From: Haloarchaeobius sp. FL176
GTDB lineage: Archaea > Halobacteriota > Halobacteria > Halobacteriales > Natrialbaceae
Length of the DNA: 64,000 nt
Reading direction: 5' to 3'
Assembly (NCBI RefSeq): GCF_024609245.1
Contig: NZ_JANJYH010000003.1
Location: 310,001-374,000 of the forward strand
Numbering within the stretch: the first letter of the stretch is position 1; each line of letters begins with the position of its first letter. The notes under the pieces were generated by a model. The model was not told where the DNA came from. It ran no database searches and saw nothing but the letters and a program-made list of their open reading frames with translations. This document shows, piece after piece, positions 25,246-33,038 of the stretch. The position numbers and the translations under genes were made by a program.

Positions 25246-26064
25246 TCACCACTCCGTCGCGCGCTGCCGGAACGTCTCGGCGTCCAGCGCACAGACGATG
25301 GCGGGTTTCCGGACCACGCCGGCCTTGTCTGCCCGGGCCGTCGACTCCGGGTCGTGCGCGGGCTTCGCGACCGCGAACTCGCGGACGAACTCGTCGTCCA
25401 GAAAGTAGCCTCGCCGGTCGCCGTCGAACGCCGCGAACGTACTCATCGGCCTTCCGGCTCGCTCGAACAGCCCGCCCTCGTCCCCGTCCAGCAGCACGAC
25501 GCGGCGGTCATCGCGGTACGGCCGGCCGTCCACGGCGCGCTTCGCGTGGGCGTTGTCCGGGTGCCGGACCAGCTTCTCCCGCTTCGTCTCCGGGTCGTCG
25601 TCGGCCTCGACGACCGTCACCCGTGAGACGCGGAACCAGCCGACGAGGTACCGGTGCAGCCGCCCGTCTTCGCCCTCCAGTCCGGCGTAGAAGCCCACTG
25701 CGTCGTCCCCGCCGGGCTCCAGCGCGGCCAGCCGGTTCACGTAGCCCGGCCGGTGCTCGCCGTAGGTCAGCGCGTGGAGGTTCGGGTCGTCGTGGGGCGG
25801 ATACGCCGCGACGGCGTCCGGGTCGGTGACCGCGTCCGCGTCGCCGCCGGGGTCGGGGACCAGTCTGGCGAGCAGGTCGGCCATCGTCCCGTCCCCGTAG
25901 CGCAGCGGTCGGTCGCCGTACGGCCGGTCCTCGCTCGTTTCGCGGGTCTTCTCCGGAATCGGCAGGTACTCGAACTCGCCGTCCGGGCCGACCGTCGGGA
26001 CCCTGGAGTCCCGCAGCTCGACGTTGGTGGTGTCGGCACCGATGCCACAGCAGACGACGGTCAT
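25246..26064 (-). CDS. Nmad3-like (nucleotide-modification-associated domain) protein
   Basis: A 272-residue soluble protein. The opening VVCCGIGADTTNVELRDSR followed by VGPDGEFEYLPIPE, the HDDPNLHALTYG segment, the strand pair GFYAGLEG and RYLVGWFRVSRVTVV, and HPDNAHAKR fit the Nmad3 family. That family was described by comparative genomics near DNA base-hypermodification genes in phages. Here it is chromosomal, with no other modification gene nearby. Enzymatic function is unknown. The family call is from memory of its conserved pattern and needs a profile search. Confidence 0.7.
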   Translation of the reverse strand: MTVVCCGIGADTTNVELRDSRVPTVGPDGEFEYLPIPEKTRETSEDRPYGDRPLRYGDGTMADLLARLVPDPGGDADAVTDPDAVAAYPPHDDPNLHALTYGEHRPGYVNRLAALEPGGDDAVGFYAGLEGEDGRLHRYLVGWFRVSRVTVVEADDDPETKREKLVRHPDNAHAKRAVDGRPYRDDRRVVLLDGDEGGLFERAGRPMSTFAAFDGDRRGYFLDDEFVREFAVAKPAHDPESTARADKAGVVRKPAIVCALDAETFRQRATEW

Positions 26065-26080
26065 CGCGGGCCCGGAGTGG

Positions 26081-26587
26081 TCACGAGTCGTTCACCGTGA
26101 CCTCGAACTCGTCGCGGGCGACGGCGAGGCGGAACGTCGGCACCGTCGTGTAGACGACCTCGACGACGTCCTTGCGGCGGAGGGACTGGAGCGCGTCGCG
26201 CACCTCGTCCACGTCCGGGTCGAGGTCCGCGGTCTCGCGCAGCGTCCGCAGCACGCTGACGACGCTCTGGCCGTCTTCGTCCGGCCCGGCGAGACTGTCG
26301 AGGATGGCCGCCTGGAGCGCGGGCACACGGACGGCACTCGGCGTGCCACCGGGGTCGTCGCCGGCGGTGACGCCCGGCTCGACGTCGACGAGTTCGGCGG
26401 CCTCCTCGGTCGCCCTGATGAGGCTGTTGTCGTCTCGGAAGTAGTACTCCTTCAGCTCGCTTTCGAGGAAGCCGTGGACCTCGCTCCCGCTCTCCATCCC
26501 CCAGCGCTCCTGTAGCTCGCCGTTCTTCGTCGGCTGGAGCTCGACGATGTCGGCCAGACGCTCGCGCGCCTCCTCCGAGATGGTCAT
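26081..26587 (-). CDS. DUF5797-like haloarchaeal protein
   Basis: A 168-residue acidic protein: TISEEARERLADIVELQPTKN, then RWGMESGSEVHGFLESELKEYY. This is strongly conserved in haloarchaea as I recall (DUF5797). The N-terminal part has the look of a winged-helix (helices about 3-16 and 20-50). A second helical segment with a final beta wing (VVEVVYTTVPTFRLAV) is at about 100-160. A DNA- or RNA-binding role is plausible but unproven. It sits 16 bases upstream of the Nmad3-like gene on the same strand, so the two are probably co-transcribed. Confidence 0.72.
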   Translation of the reverse strand: MTISEEARERLADIVELQPTKNGELQERWGMESGSEVHGFLESELKEYYFRDDNSLIRATEEAAELVDVEPGVTAGDDPGGTPSAVRVPALQAAILDSLAGPDEDGQSVVSVLRTLRETADLDPDVDEVRDALQSLRRKDVVEVVYTTVPTFRLAVARDEFEVTVNDS

Positions 26588-26678
26588 TGGGAGCCGCTAC
26601 GGTCAGCCGCTATTTGGGCGTTCTGTCTCCCACTGCTTCGACACCATCCTCAAGGGGGCGGGCGTCGAACGAGCACAC

Positions 26679-26948
26679 ATGACACGGCGTGTGGAGTACG
26701 CACAGCTCGAGGCCGCACTCGACGACCTCACCTACCCGGTGCTCCGGCACGACGCCGCGGCGGACCTCGATGACGTGACGCTCGTGGTCGCCGAGGACGA
26801 GACCAATCTCGGGGCGCTCGTCTCGGAGACCGACAGCGACGCGTTCCGGACGCCGGAGGACCTGCTGCTCGAGCTGGAGGACGCACTCGGTGTGGCGGTC
26901 GAGGAGGTCCGTGCGCCCGGCACCGACACCGACGGCAACGAGCGGTAG
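26679..26948 (+). CDS. DUF5789-like small haloarchaeal protein
   Basis: An 89-residue acidic protein with the pattern LEAALDDLTYPVLRHDAAADLDDVTLVVAEDETNLGALV and then a SDAFRTPEDLLLELEDAL helix. I recognise this as the DUF5789 type found in several copies in haloarchaea. Function is unknown. The start at 26679 gives the family N-terminus. The upstream open frame would run antisense to the previous gene. Confidence 0.75.
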   Translation: MTRRVEYAQLEAALDDLTYPVLRHDAAADLDDVTLVVAEDETNLGALVSETDSDAFRTPEDLLLELEDALGVAVEEVRAPGTDTDGNER

Positions 26949-27039
26949 GGCTCGCTCGAACTCGGGTGCCGGGCGCGGTCGTCCGCAAGCCACGCACGGT
27001 TGGCTCTCGTTTTTCACCGTCGGGCCCGTAGCGCAGTCC

Positions 27040-27672
27040 ATGACACGCGAGCACGCCGACACGGTGACGGTCTACGCCGACTACGTCTGTCCGTTCTGTT
27101 ACCTCGGACGCCACGCGCTGTCGCTCTATCAGGACACCCGCGAAGAGCCACTCCGGGTCGAGTGGCATCCGTTCGACCTCCGGGCCGCCCAGCGTGGCCC
27201 CGACGGCGAGCTCGACCTGAGCGTGGACGACGGGAAAGACGAGGCGTACTACGAGCGCGCCAGGGAGGGCGTCGAGCGCCTCCAGGAGAAGTACGGCGTC
27301 GAGATGAGCGTCGACGTCTCCCGCGACGTCGACTCGTTCCGGGCACAGCTGTTCTCGCGGTACGTACAGGAGCACGAGTCCTACGAAACCTGGCGCGCGC
27401 TCGACGAGGCGTTGCTCGCGGCGCTCTGGCGCGACGGCCGCGACATCGGTGACGCGGACGTCCTCGCCGACGTGGCCCGAGGCGTCGGGCTCGACGAGCG
27501 CGTGGTCGAAACCGCGCTCTCGGACGACGCGAACCGCGACGCACTCGCCGAGGATTTCGCGGCCGCGAAGGCCGCCGGCGTCACCGGCGTGCCGACGTTC
27601 GTCTCCGATGGCCACCAGGCCCGCGGTGCGGTGCCGCCCGAACAGCTCGAACGGCTCGTCGAGGGCGTCTGA
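27040..27672 (+). CDS. DsbA family (FrnE-like) thiol oxidoreductase
   Basis: A 210-residue cytoplasmic thioredoxin-fold protein with a helical insertion. The redox motif CPFC is at residues 17-20 after the first strand, followed by YLGRHAL. The cis-proline loop is GVTGVPTFV near 180-188. There is no signal peptide, unlike secreted DsbA, so it resembles FrnE-type or polyketide-linked cytoplasmic members. It may act in oxidative stress. Transcribed alone. Confidence 0.9.
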   Translation: MTREHADTVTVYADYVCPFCYLGRHALSLYQDTREEPLRVEWHPFDLRAAQRGPDGELDLSVDDGKDEAYYERAREGVERLQEKYGVEMSVDVSRDVDSFRAQLFSRYVQEHESYETWRALDEALLAALWRDGRDIGDADVLADVARGVGLDERVVETALSDDANRDALAEDFAAAKAAGVTGVPTFVSDGHQARGAVPPEQLERLVEGV

Positions 27673-27730
27673 GCGAGTCCGGCGAGGATAGCGGAGACTG
27701 GTCGGGTGGCCGGACAAGCGGGTCGCTTAA

Positions 27731-27752
27731 GTCCGTTCGCCGGCGAACGGAC
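27731..27752. promoter_or_regulatory. perfect 22-base palindrome in the tfs promoter
   Basis: The sequence GTCCGTTCGC, its centre CG, and the exact complement GCGAACGGAC form an uninterrupted palindrome. It lies between a TATA-like CTTAAG (27726-27731) and the tfs ATG at 27760. It could be an operator or a 5'-UTR hairpin. Confidence 0.6.
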
Positions 27753-27759
27753 GGGTACG

Positions 27760-28080
27760 ATGGAGTTCTGTGACGAATGCGGTTCAATGATGAAGACGGA
27801 GGGCGACGAGTGGGTCTGTGGGAGCTGTGGCTTCTCGAAGGCCCGCGACGCCCAGGCCGAACAGGCGATGGTGACCACGCAGGGTCAGGAGGAGTCCGAG
27901 GTCGTCGACGTCTCCGACGCCGAGAACAAGGGCCTGCCGACGACGGAGTCCCACTGCCCGAAGTGTGACAACGACGAGGCCTACTGGTACATGCAGCAGA
28001 TCCGCTCGGCGGACGAGTCGGAGACGCGCTTCTTCATCTGCACCGAGTGCGAACACAAGTGGCGGGAGGACGACCACTAG
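27760..28080 (+). CDS. tfs: transcription factor S (TFIIS/RPB9-like RNA cleavage factor)
   Basis: A 106-residue protein with two zinc ribbons. The N-terminal ribbon has C4, C7, C20 and C23. The C-terminal ribbon has C66, C69, C94 and C97. The acidic pair DE at 85-86 in QIRSADESETRFF inserts into the RNA polymerase active site and stimulates transcript cleavage and rescue of backtracked polymerase. All key residues are intact. Its stop codon overlaps the stop of the convergent membrane-protein gene. Confidence 0.96.
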   Translation: MEFCDECGSMMKTEGDEWVCGSCGFSKARDAQAEQAMVTTQGQEESEVVDVSDAENKGLPTTESHCPKCDNDEAYWYMQQIRSADESETRFFICTECEHKWREDDH

Positions 28081-28466
28081 CCGTACACGAGCGTCCACAG
28101 CGCACCGAGCCCGGCGAACACCACCGAGGCGAGCAACAGCCCCGCCCAGTTGAACGCGCTCAACGGGTAGCCCAGCCCCGGCCCGAGGACGAGGAGCGAA
28201 ATCGCCAGCAGCGCCGGCGCGACCGTCGCGAGCGGCCGCCGTCCGTCCCGGCCCACCCAGCTGATTGCGACGAGACAGAGCCCGAAGCCGACGGCCAGCC
28301 CGTACACCACCGGGACGACACCGGCAGGGTCCAGCCGCGACCCGAGGTCCGACGTGATCGGCGTCACGAGAAAGACCAGTCCGAGCAGTCCCGACAGCGC
28401 GGCGAACGCGCGCCCGACGGTCTCGGGCGCGATTGGGAGTCCCGTGGCTTCGGTGGCGTCGCTCAT
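28077..28466 (-). CDS. four-pass membrane protein of unknown function
   Basis: A 129-residue hydrophobic protein with helices at about 18-38, 48-66, 76-98 and 105-127. It is polar only at the N-terminus and in a short VGRDGRRP loop. No recognised motif. It is convergent with tfs, and the two stop codons overlap. Confidence 0.7.
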   Translation of the reverse strand: MSDATEATGLPIAPETVGRAFAALSGLLGLVFLVTPITSDLGSRLDPAGVVPVVYGLAVGFGLCLVAISWVGRDGRRPLATVAPALLAISLLVLGPGLGYPLSAFNWAGLLLASVVFAGLGALWTLVYG

Positions 28467-28523
28467 AGCTGGAGTGTCGGCGGGGTGCGAGGAATGGGTT
28501 TCGTTCCGGCGGCGGTTCGTGTA

Positions 28524-28715
28524 TCAGTGCGTCGCCCGGTACTCTCCGTGGGCCACGCCGATGGCCAGGCAGATGAGGCCGAACACGAGCATCGACGGTG
28601 TGACCATCATCAGGACCGTATCCGTCGTCATCATCGGCGCGACCACGAGCGCGACTGTACCGACTGCGACGAGCGCGATGAAGGCTGCGGCGGTCTTCGT
28701 CTGGTCGAGTTCCAT
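28524..28715 (-). CDS. small two-pass membrane protein (DUF7333-like)
   Basis: A 63-residue protein: MELDQTKTAAAF, a first helix, the methionine-rich turn APMMTTDTVLMMVTPSM, a second helix and the ending GVAHGEYRATH. It is short but has the feel of a conserved haloarchaeal family I associate with DUF7333, an uncertain label. The much longer open frame through 29483 is antisense/out-of-frame to the next gene and is rejected. Confidence 0.62.
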   Translation of the reverse strand: MELDQTKTAAAFIALVAVGTVALVVAPMMTTDTVLMMVTPSMLVFGLICLAIGVAHGEYRATH

Positions 28716-28870
28716 ACCCGGTTCTGGGGGCTGGAGGTAGATAATCAGTACGAAGCACGCAATCGTCGTTGGCGTGTCGGTCACTGTAACGGTCGGGACA
28801 GCCAGGGAGCCCCCGGCCGCTGGTGTGCGACAATGGGGACCCAAAACGCCGCGAGCGCGCCGACCGACGC

Positions 28871-29593
28871 CTACTCCGTCGGCCGGACCAGGTTCGCGAG
28901 CGTCACGAGCACGCCGAGCGCCCAGCCGACGGGCACCGAGACACCGAGCCAGAGCAGCACGTAGGCGACGCCCGTCAGGTCGTACTCGGTGCGCAGGTAC
29001 TCGTTGATACCGCCGACGGCGAACACGTTGTCGAGGAACCAGATCGCGAGCGACTCGCTCTCGGCGAACACCAGCTCGCCGAGCGCGGGCGAGTAGAACG
29101 CGGCGACCACGGGCGGAAGGAAGACGGCGGTCGTTGCGAACGGGTACGCGAGCGCGACCGTCGTGCCGCGGCCGCCGACGCGGGAGAACCCGAGCGCGAG
29201 CGCGGTCGAGAGGGTGGCGACGCCGGCCGCGGCGACGACGGCGAGGAAGCCCGTGAACGTGAACCGAACCCACGCGGCCGCCGAGAGCGCACCCCAGAGC
29301 AGCGCGACGAGGAGCACGGTCCCGACAGCCCCCAGCGCGCCGGCGAGGTCGTCCAGCCGGTACGCGTTGTACCGGGCGACGACGCCGGCCAGCGCGAACG
29401 GGTAGACGAGCACGACGGCGAGCGCGCCGACGACCGCCCAGCCGTTGTACGCGAGCGTGCCGCTCGTCGTCTCCGGTTTCCACTTGCCCAGGACGGACCG
29501 GTCCGCGCCGCGTTGCCGCGGAAAGAACAGCTCCATCCAGGTCTCGTGCAGTCGCTTCAGGTCGACGCCCACTGCCCCGACGAACCCGGCCAT
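28871..29593 (-). CDS. six-pass membrane protein of unknown function (Yip1-like organisation)
   Basis: A 240-residue protein. The N-terminal cytoplasmic stretch FVGAVGVDLKRLHETWMELFFPRQRG, with a KPETT segment, precedes six hydrophobic helices between about 50 and 235. The arrangement recalls Yip1/DUF-type haloarchaeal membrane proteins, but no diagnostic motif was seen. Transcribed alone. Confidence 0.7.
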   Translation of the reverse strand: MAGFVGAVGVDLKRLHETWMELFFPRQRGADRSVLGKWKPETTSGTLAYNGWAVVGALAVVLVYPFALAGVVARYNAYRLDDLAGALGAVGTVLLVALLWGALSAAAWVRFTFTGFLAVVAAAGVATLSTALALGFSRVGGRGTTVALAYPFATTAVFLPPVVAAFYSPALGELVFAESESLAIWFLDNVFAVGGINEYLRTEYDLTGVAYVLLWLGVSVPVGWALGVLVTLANLVRPTE

Positions 29594-29648
29594 ATCACCT
29601 GCGTTCGGCCCCGTAGCGTTTTACTTTTCGGCTGGCACCGGGCGACAG

Positions 29649-30479
29649 CTACCAGGGCCCGAAGCTGGGGTCGACCTTGCGCTCGCGCTCGTCGATAGCG
29701 TCGATGGCTGCGACGTCCTCGTCGTCGAGTTCGACCGTGAGCGACCCCCAGTTGTCGCGGATGTGGTCCTCGCTCGTCGCCTTCGGGATGGTCGTGACGC
29801 CCTTCTCGCGGAGCCAGGCGAGGCTGACCGCGGCCGCGCTGGCGTCGTGTTTCTCGGCGATGCGCTGGAGCTCGGGCACGTCGAACACCTTCCCGCGGGC
29901 CAGGGGTGAGTACGCGACGACGTTCACGCCGGCGTCCTCGCAGTGGGCGCGCAGTTCCTCCTGCGGGAGCAGCGGGTGACATTCGAACTGGTTCGCGAAC
30001 AGCGGGGCGTCGAGGGTGTCGATAGCCTCGTCGACGTGCTCGGGCTCGAAGTTCGAGACGCCGACGTTCTCGACTTTCCCCTCGTCGACGAGCTGGTCCA
30101 GCGCCGAGAGCGTGCCCTCGGAGTCGTACTCGCCCGCCGGCCAGTGGACGTACAGCAGGTCCACGTAGTCGACGCCGAGCTTCTCCAGGCTCTCCTCGGT
30201 GCTCGAAAGCACGTCGTCGTGCGCGAGCTCGCTGATCCAGACCTTCGTCGCGAGGAAGATATCCTCGCGGTCGACGTCGGCCTGCGCGATGCCGTCGCCG
30301 ACGGCGGCCTCGTTGCCGTAGGCCTGGGCGGTGTCGATGTGGCGGTAGCCCATCTCCAGAGCCGTCGCGACGCTGTCGGCGCACTGCTCGTGGTCCTCGT
30401 TCTCCCAGGTGCCGAGGCCGAGTATCGGCATTCCATCGGCGGTAGGGACGCTATCGGGTGTGAGTGAGTCCTGAGACAT
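29649..30479 (-). CDS. aldo/keto reductase
   Basis: A 276-residue (beta/alpha)8 NADPH-dependent reductase. The catalytic tetrad is visible: D49 (RHIDTAQ), Y54 (AYGNE), K79 (LATKVW) and H112 (YVHWP). The later PLARGKVF and IPKATSEDHIRDN segments bind cofactor. It resembles the 2,5-diketo-gluconate reductase type (AKR5). Its natural carbonyl substrate is unknown. The start at 30479 gives the standard short lead before LGLGTW. Confidence 0.92.
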   Translation of the reverse strand: MSQDSLTPDSVPTADGMPILGLGTWENEDHEQCADSVATALEMGYRHIDTAQAYGNEAAVGDGIAQADVDREDIFLATKVWISELAHDDVLSSTEESLEKLGVDYVDLLYVHWPAGEYDSEGTLSALDQLVDEGKVENVGVSNFEPEHVDEAIDTLDAPLFANQFECHPLLPQEELRAHCEDAGVNVVAYSPLARGKVFDVPELQRIAEKHDASAAAVSLAWLREKGVTTIPKATSEDHIRDNWGSLTVELDDEDVAAIDAIDERERKVDPSFGPW

Positions 30480-30622
30480 CGTGTCCGGTACGAGGCGTGT
30501 GACGTGGAAATGGGTTGTGGATGCGGCGAGGGCGTCCCCCGTGCCGTCGTGACATCGATGCAAAAAACACGTGTGGGACGACACGAGACTGGAGACGACG
30601 CGGTCACAGCACCTCATCACCC

Positions 30623-31819
30623 ATGCCCCACCCTCGTTCGAACCGACGGCCGCTCGCAGCCCTCCTCGTCGCGAACGCGCTTCCAGTCGTCGGCGTCCTC
30701 GCGCTCGACTGGACCGTCTCGACGGTCCTCGTCCTGTACTGGCTCGAAACCGGTGTCCTCGTCGCCCACGGGGGCATCGAGGGTCTGTTCGCGGGCCGTC
30801 CGCCCGCCGCCGAGACCGGAGGCTTGTCGCCGTTCGAGGAGCTCGCCGACAAGCGCGGCGGTGTCGTCCTGCACGACGCGCTCGGACCGCTCTATCCCCG
30901 GAACGTCCCGGCAGCCGTGGAAGCGCTCTGGCTCGTCCTCCTCGTCTGGCCGCTGGGGGGCATCGGGCTCTCCATCGTCGGCCCCGACCGGTTGCTCGCC
31001 CCCGGGAGCGCTCCGACGGTCGCAGTCGCACTCGCTGGCATCGTCGTGTCCAACGCGGTAGAGCTCGCCACCGCGGTCCGGCGTGGCCGGTACGACGACC
31101 GGCCCGTCCACGCGGCCATCCCCCAGAGGCGAATCATCGGCCTCGTCGCCCTGATTCTGGCCGCGGGCGCGTTCGCGAACCCACCCGGGACAGCGACTGT
31201 CGCCGGGACGAGCCTCGTCTTCGGCGTCGTCGTCGCGGTGAAACTTCTCCTCGACGTCGGTGGGCTCCTCGCCACGCGCGACTCGGTCCCGCTGCTCTCG
31301 CGTCTCGCGGAACGCACCCAGGAATCAGCGCCCGAAGCGTCCGTCCACGTCCCGGCTGGCAACCCCGCCGCCCGTGTCCGGACCGACCGCACCGCGGTCC
31401 GTCTCCGGGCGGTCGGCCTCGGGCTCGTGTCCGCGGTCATGCCACCGTCCGGGCTGGTGGTCTTCGGGGGAGCGTTCTTCACCTGGGCCTTCCTCGGCAC
31501 CCTTGAGGCCGTCGCGCTGGGCGTCGCCGTGCTCGCGGTCGCAGTCCTCGCACGCGTCGTCGAACAGGAGCTGCTGTTCGGCCACCTCGAGTACCGCATC
31601 TACGACGAGGGTGTCCTCGCCTACGACCGGTTGCTCGACACGCCCCAGTGGTTCGTCCCGACGCACGACATCGTCGACACCCGGACCAGCGACGGCCTGC
31701 TCGGGCACCGGTTCGGCTACGGCACCGGCGTACTCCGGCTCCAGCGTCGCGATGGTGCCGACGCTCGGCTGGTGTTCCTTGACGACACGGAGCAGGTGCT
31801 GGCGACTGTCAGACGCTGA
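30623..31819 (+). CDS. DUF6498 family membrane protein
   Basis: A 398-residue protein with about eight membrane helices. It opens RPLAALLVANALPVVGVLALDW, and the VLVLYWLETGVL segment is characteristic of DUF6498. A soluble C-terminal tail from about residue 320 is rich in charged residues (DEGVLAYDRLLDTPQW, then RTSDGLLGHRFGYGTG) and looks like a PH-type beta domain. Function unknown. Confidence 0.8.
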   Translation: MPHPRSNRRPLAALLVANALPVVGVLALDWTVSTVLVLYWLETGVLVAHGGIEGLFAGRPPAAETGGLSPFEELADKRGGVVLHDALGPLYPRNVPAAVEALWLVLLVWPLGGIGLSIVGPDRLLAPGSAPTVAVALAGIVVSNAVELATAVRRGRYDDRPVHAAIPQRRIIGLVALILAAGAFANPPGTATVAGTSLVFGVVVAVKLLLDVGGLLATRDSVPLLSRLAERTQESAPEASVHVPAGNPAARVRTDRTAVRLRAVGLGLVSAVMPPSGLVVFGGAFFTWAFLGTLEAVALGVAVLAVAVLARVVEQELLFGHLEYRIYDEGVLAYDRLLDTPQWFVPTHDIVDTRTSDGLLGHRFGYGTGVLRLQRRDGADARLVFLDDTEQVLATVRR

Positions 31820-31856
31820 CGAGAAGACGCTTCCGGCACTGTCGGCGGAGAACGAC

Positions 31857-32447
31857 TCAGTCGCTAATGAACTTGTTGTCCCGCCAGTTGACGCCGCTGT
31901 TGGCGGCCTGGCCCTCGGAGCGCCCCTCGACGACCTCGATGGAGGCCGGGCGGTCCTCGCCGTCGACGATGCGGGTCGCGTCGAGGTCTTTGTCGCGGGC
32001 CGTGATGGCGGTCAGCGTCCCCTTCTCGGCCTCGCGGGCGATGGCACACAGCACGAGGAACATCTCGTACTGGAGCAGCGAGTTCTGCAGCACCGTCTCG
32101 CGGTCGCCCTTGAACGCAGCGAACTCGACGAGTTCGGAGGGAATCTCCTCCTCTTCGTCCTCGTCGTCGCCCCAGCGCGGGCCGCGGTGCTGGTCCTCGG
32201 GTTCCTCCTCGTACACCCGGTTCTCGGTGACGCTGGCTTTCAGCTGGGCGGTCGGCGTGTACTTGCTTACCGATTTGTCGGCCGAGATGGCCTTGAGGAT
32301 GAGGGTGTTGTTGCGTCTGGTGATGTCTACGGATTCGATGCCGTCTGGAAGCTCCGGATCGCTCGAGAGGAACTCCCGAACGTCTTCGAGGGGGAGTTCC
32401 AGTGTCGAATGGAGCCTGAATACCTGACCGGAGTTTTCTGCTGACAT
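31857..32447 (-). CDS. conserved haloarchaeal protein (DUF7110-like)
   Basis: A 196-residue very acidic soluble protein. An N-terminal alpha/beta part (FRLHSTLELPLEDVREFL, then VDITRRNNTLILKAIS) precedes an acidic linker (DDEDEEEEI). A helical stretch, VEFAAFKGDRETVLQNSLLQYEMFL, follows and a C-terminal tail ends RDNKFISD. I associate it with DUF7110, not firmly. No catalytic motif seen. Monocistronic. Confidence 0.7.
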   Translation of the reverse strand: MSAENSGQVFRLHSTLELPLEDVREFLSSDPELPDGIESVDITRRNNTLILKAISADKSVSKYTPTAQLKASVTENRVYEEEPEDQHRGPRWGDDEDEEEEIPSELVEFAAFKGDRETVLQNSLLQYEMFLVLCAIAREAEKGTLTAITARDKDLDATRIVDGEDRPASIEVVEGRSEGQAANSGVNWRDNKFISD

Positions 32448-32563
32448 GGTAAATGGGGGTGTGACGACGTGTCCGCTGGCCGTTCGCTCAGTTCCTAGTA
32501 GGGGCGTTGCGCTTAAATGACCTGCTGTTTGTTTCCGACTGTTCGTCGGTTAAACTCTGTGGC

Positions 32564-32905
32564 TCAGCCGGCGAGCTCGGCTTCGAGCTCGTCGCGCTCG
32601 TCGAGCTCCGCGAGGACGTCGCTACCGCCGACGAACTCCCCGTTCACGAACGTCTGCGGGATGGTCTCCCAGCCGGAGTGGTCCGCGAGTGCACCGCGGA
32701 ACTCCTCGAGCGACTCGAGCGTGTCGACCGTCTCGAACTCCTCGCGGTACTGGCCGATGAGTCCGAGGGCACGCTCCGAGTAACCACACTGGGGCATCAT
32801 CTCCGTACCCTTCATGAACAGGACGACCTCGTTCTCATCGATGGCCGTCTGTACGCGCTCGTCGACCTCCTCCTGTGGAAGACTCTGGTTCGGGTCGAAT
32901 GTCAT
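32564..32905 (-). CDS. monothiol glutaredoxin-like protein
   Basis: A 113-residue protein of the Grx4/GrxD type: VVLFMKGTEMMPQCGYSERAL, with the single active cysteine C40 in CGYS (usual CGFS), the TIPQTFVNGEFVGGSD cis-proline loop, and a helical C-terminus. Monothiol members bind and deliver Fe-S clusters, usually with glutathione. Haloarchaea use gamma-glutamylcysteine, so the cofactor is inferred to differ. A longer upstream frame is arginine-rich and not credible. Confidence 0.92.
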   Translation of the reverse strand: MTFDPNQSLPQEEVDERVQTAIDENEVVLFMKGTEMMPQCGYSERALGLIGQYREEFETVDTLESLEEFRGALADHSGWETIPQTFVNGEFVGGSDVLAELDERDELEAELAG

Positions 32906-33038
32906 TACAGTCCTGTAGGGGTGGCGCTCGGAAAGAAGTTGCGTCAGCGGGTGCGCGTGCGCTCGACAGCGGTGACACCGCGCTCGCAGGCCGAGACTCG
33001 CGCCCGCCGGCAGCCGAACCGCCGCCCTGTCCAGTGAT

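Noticed and set aside
28524-29483. 319-residue reverse frame extending the 63-residue membrane protein
   Set aside because: The upstream part is an arginine-rich out-of-frame reading of the 28871-29593 membrane protein gene.
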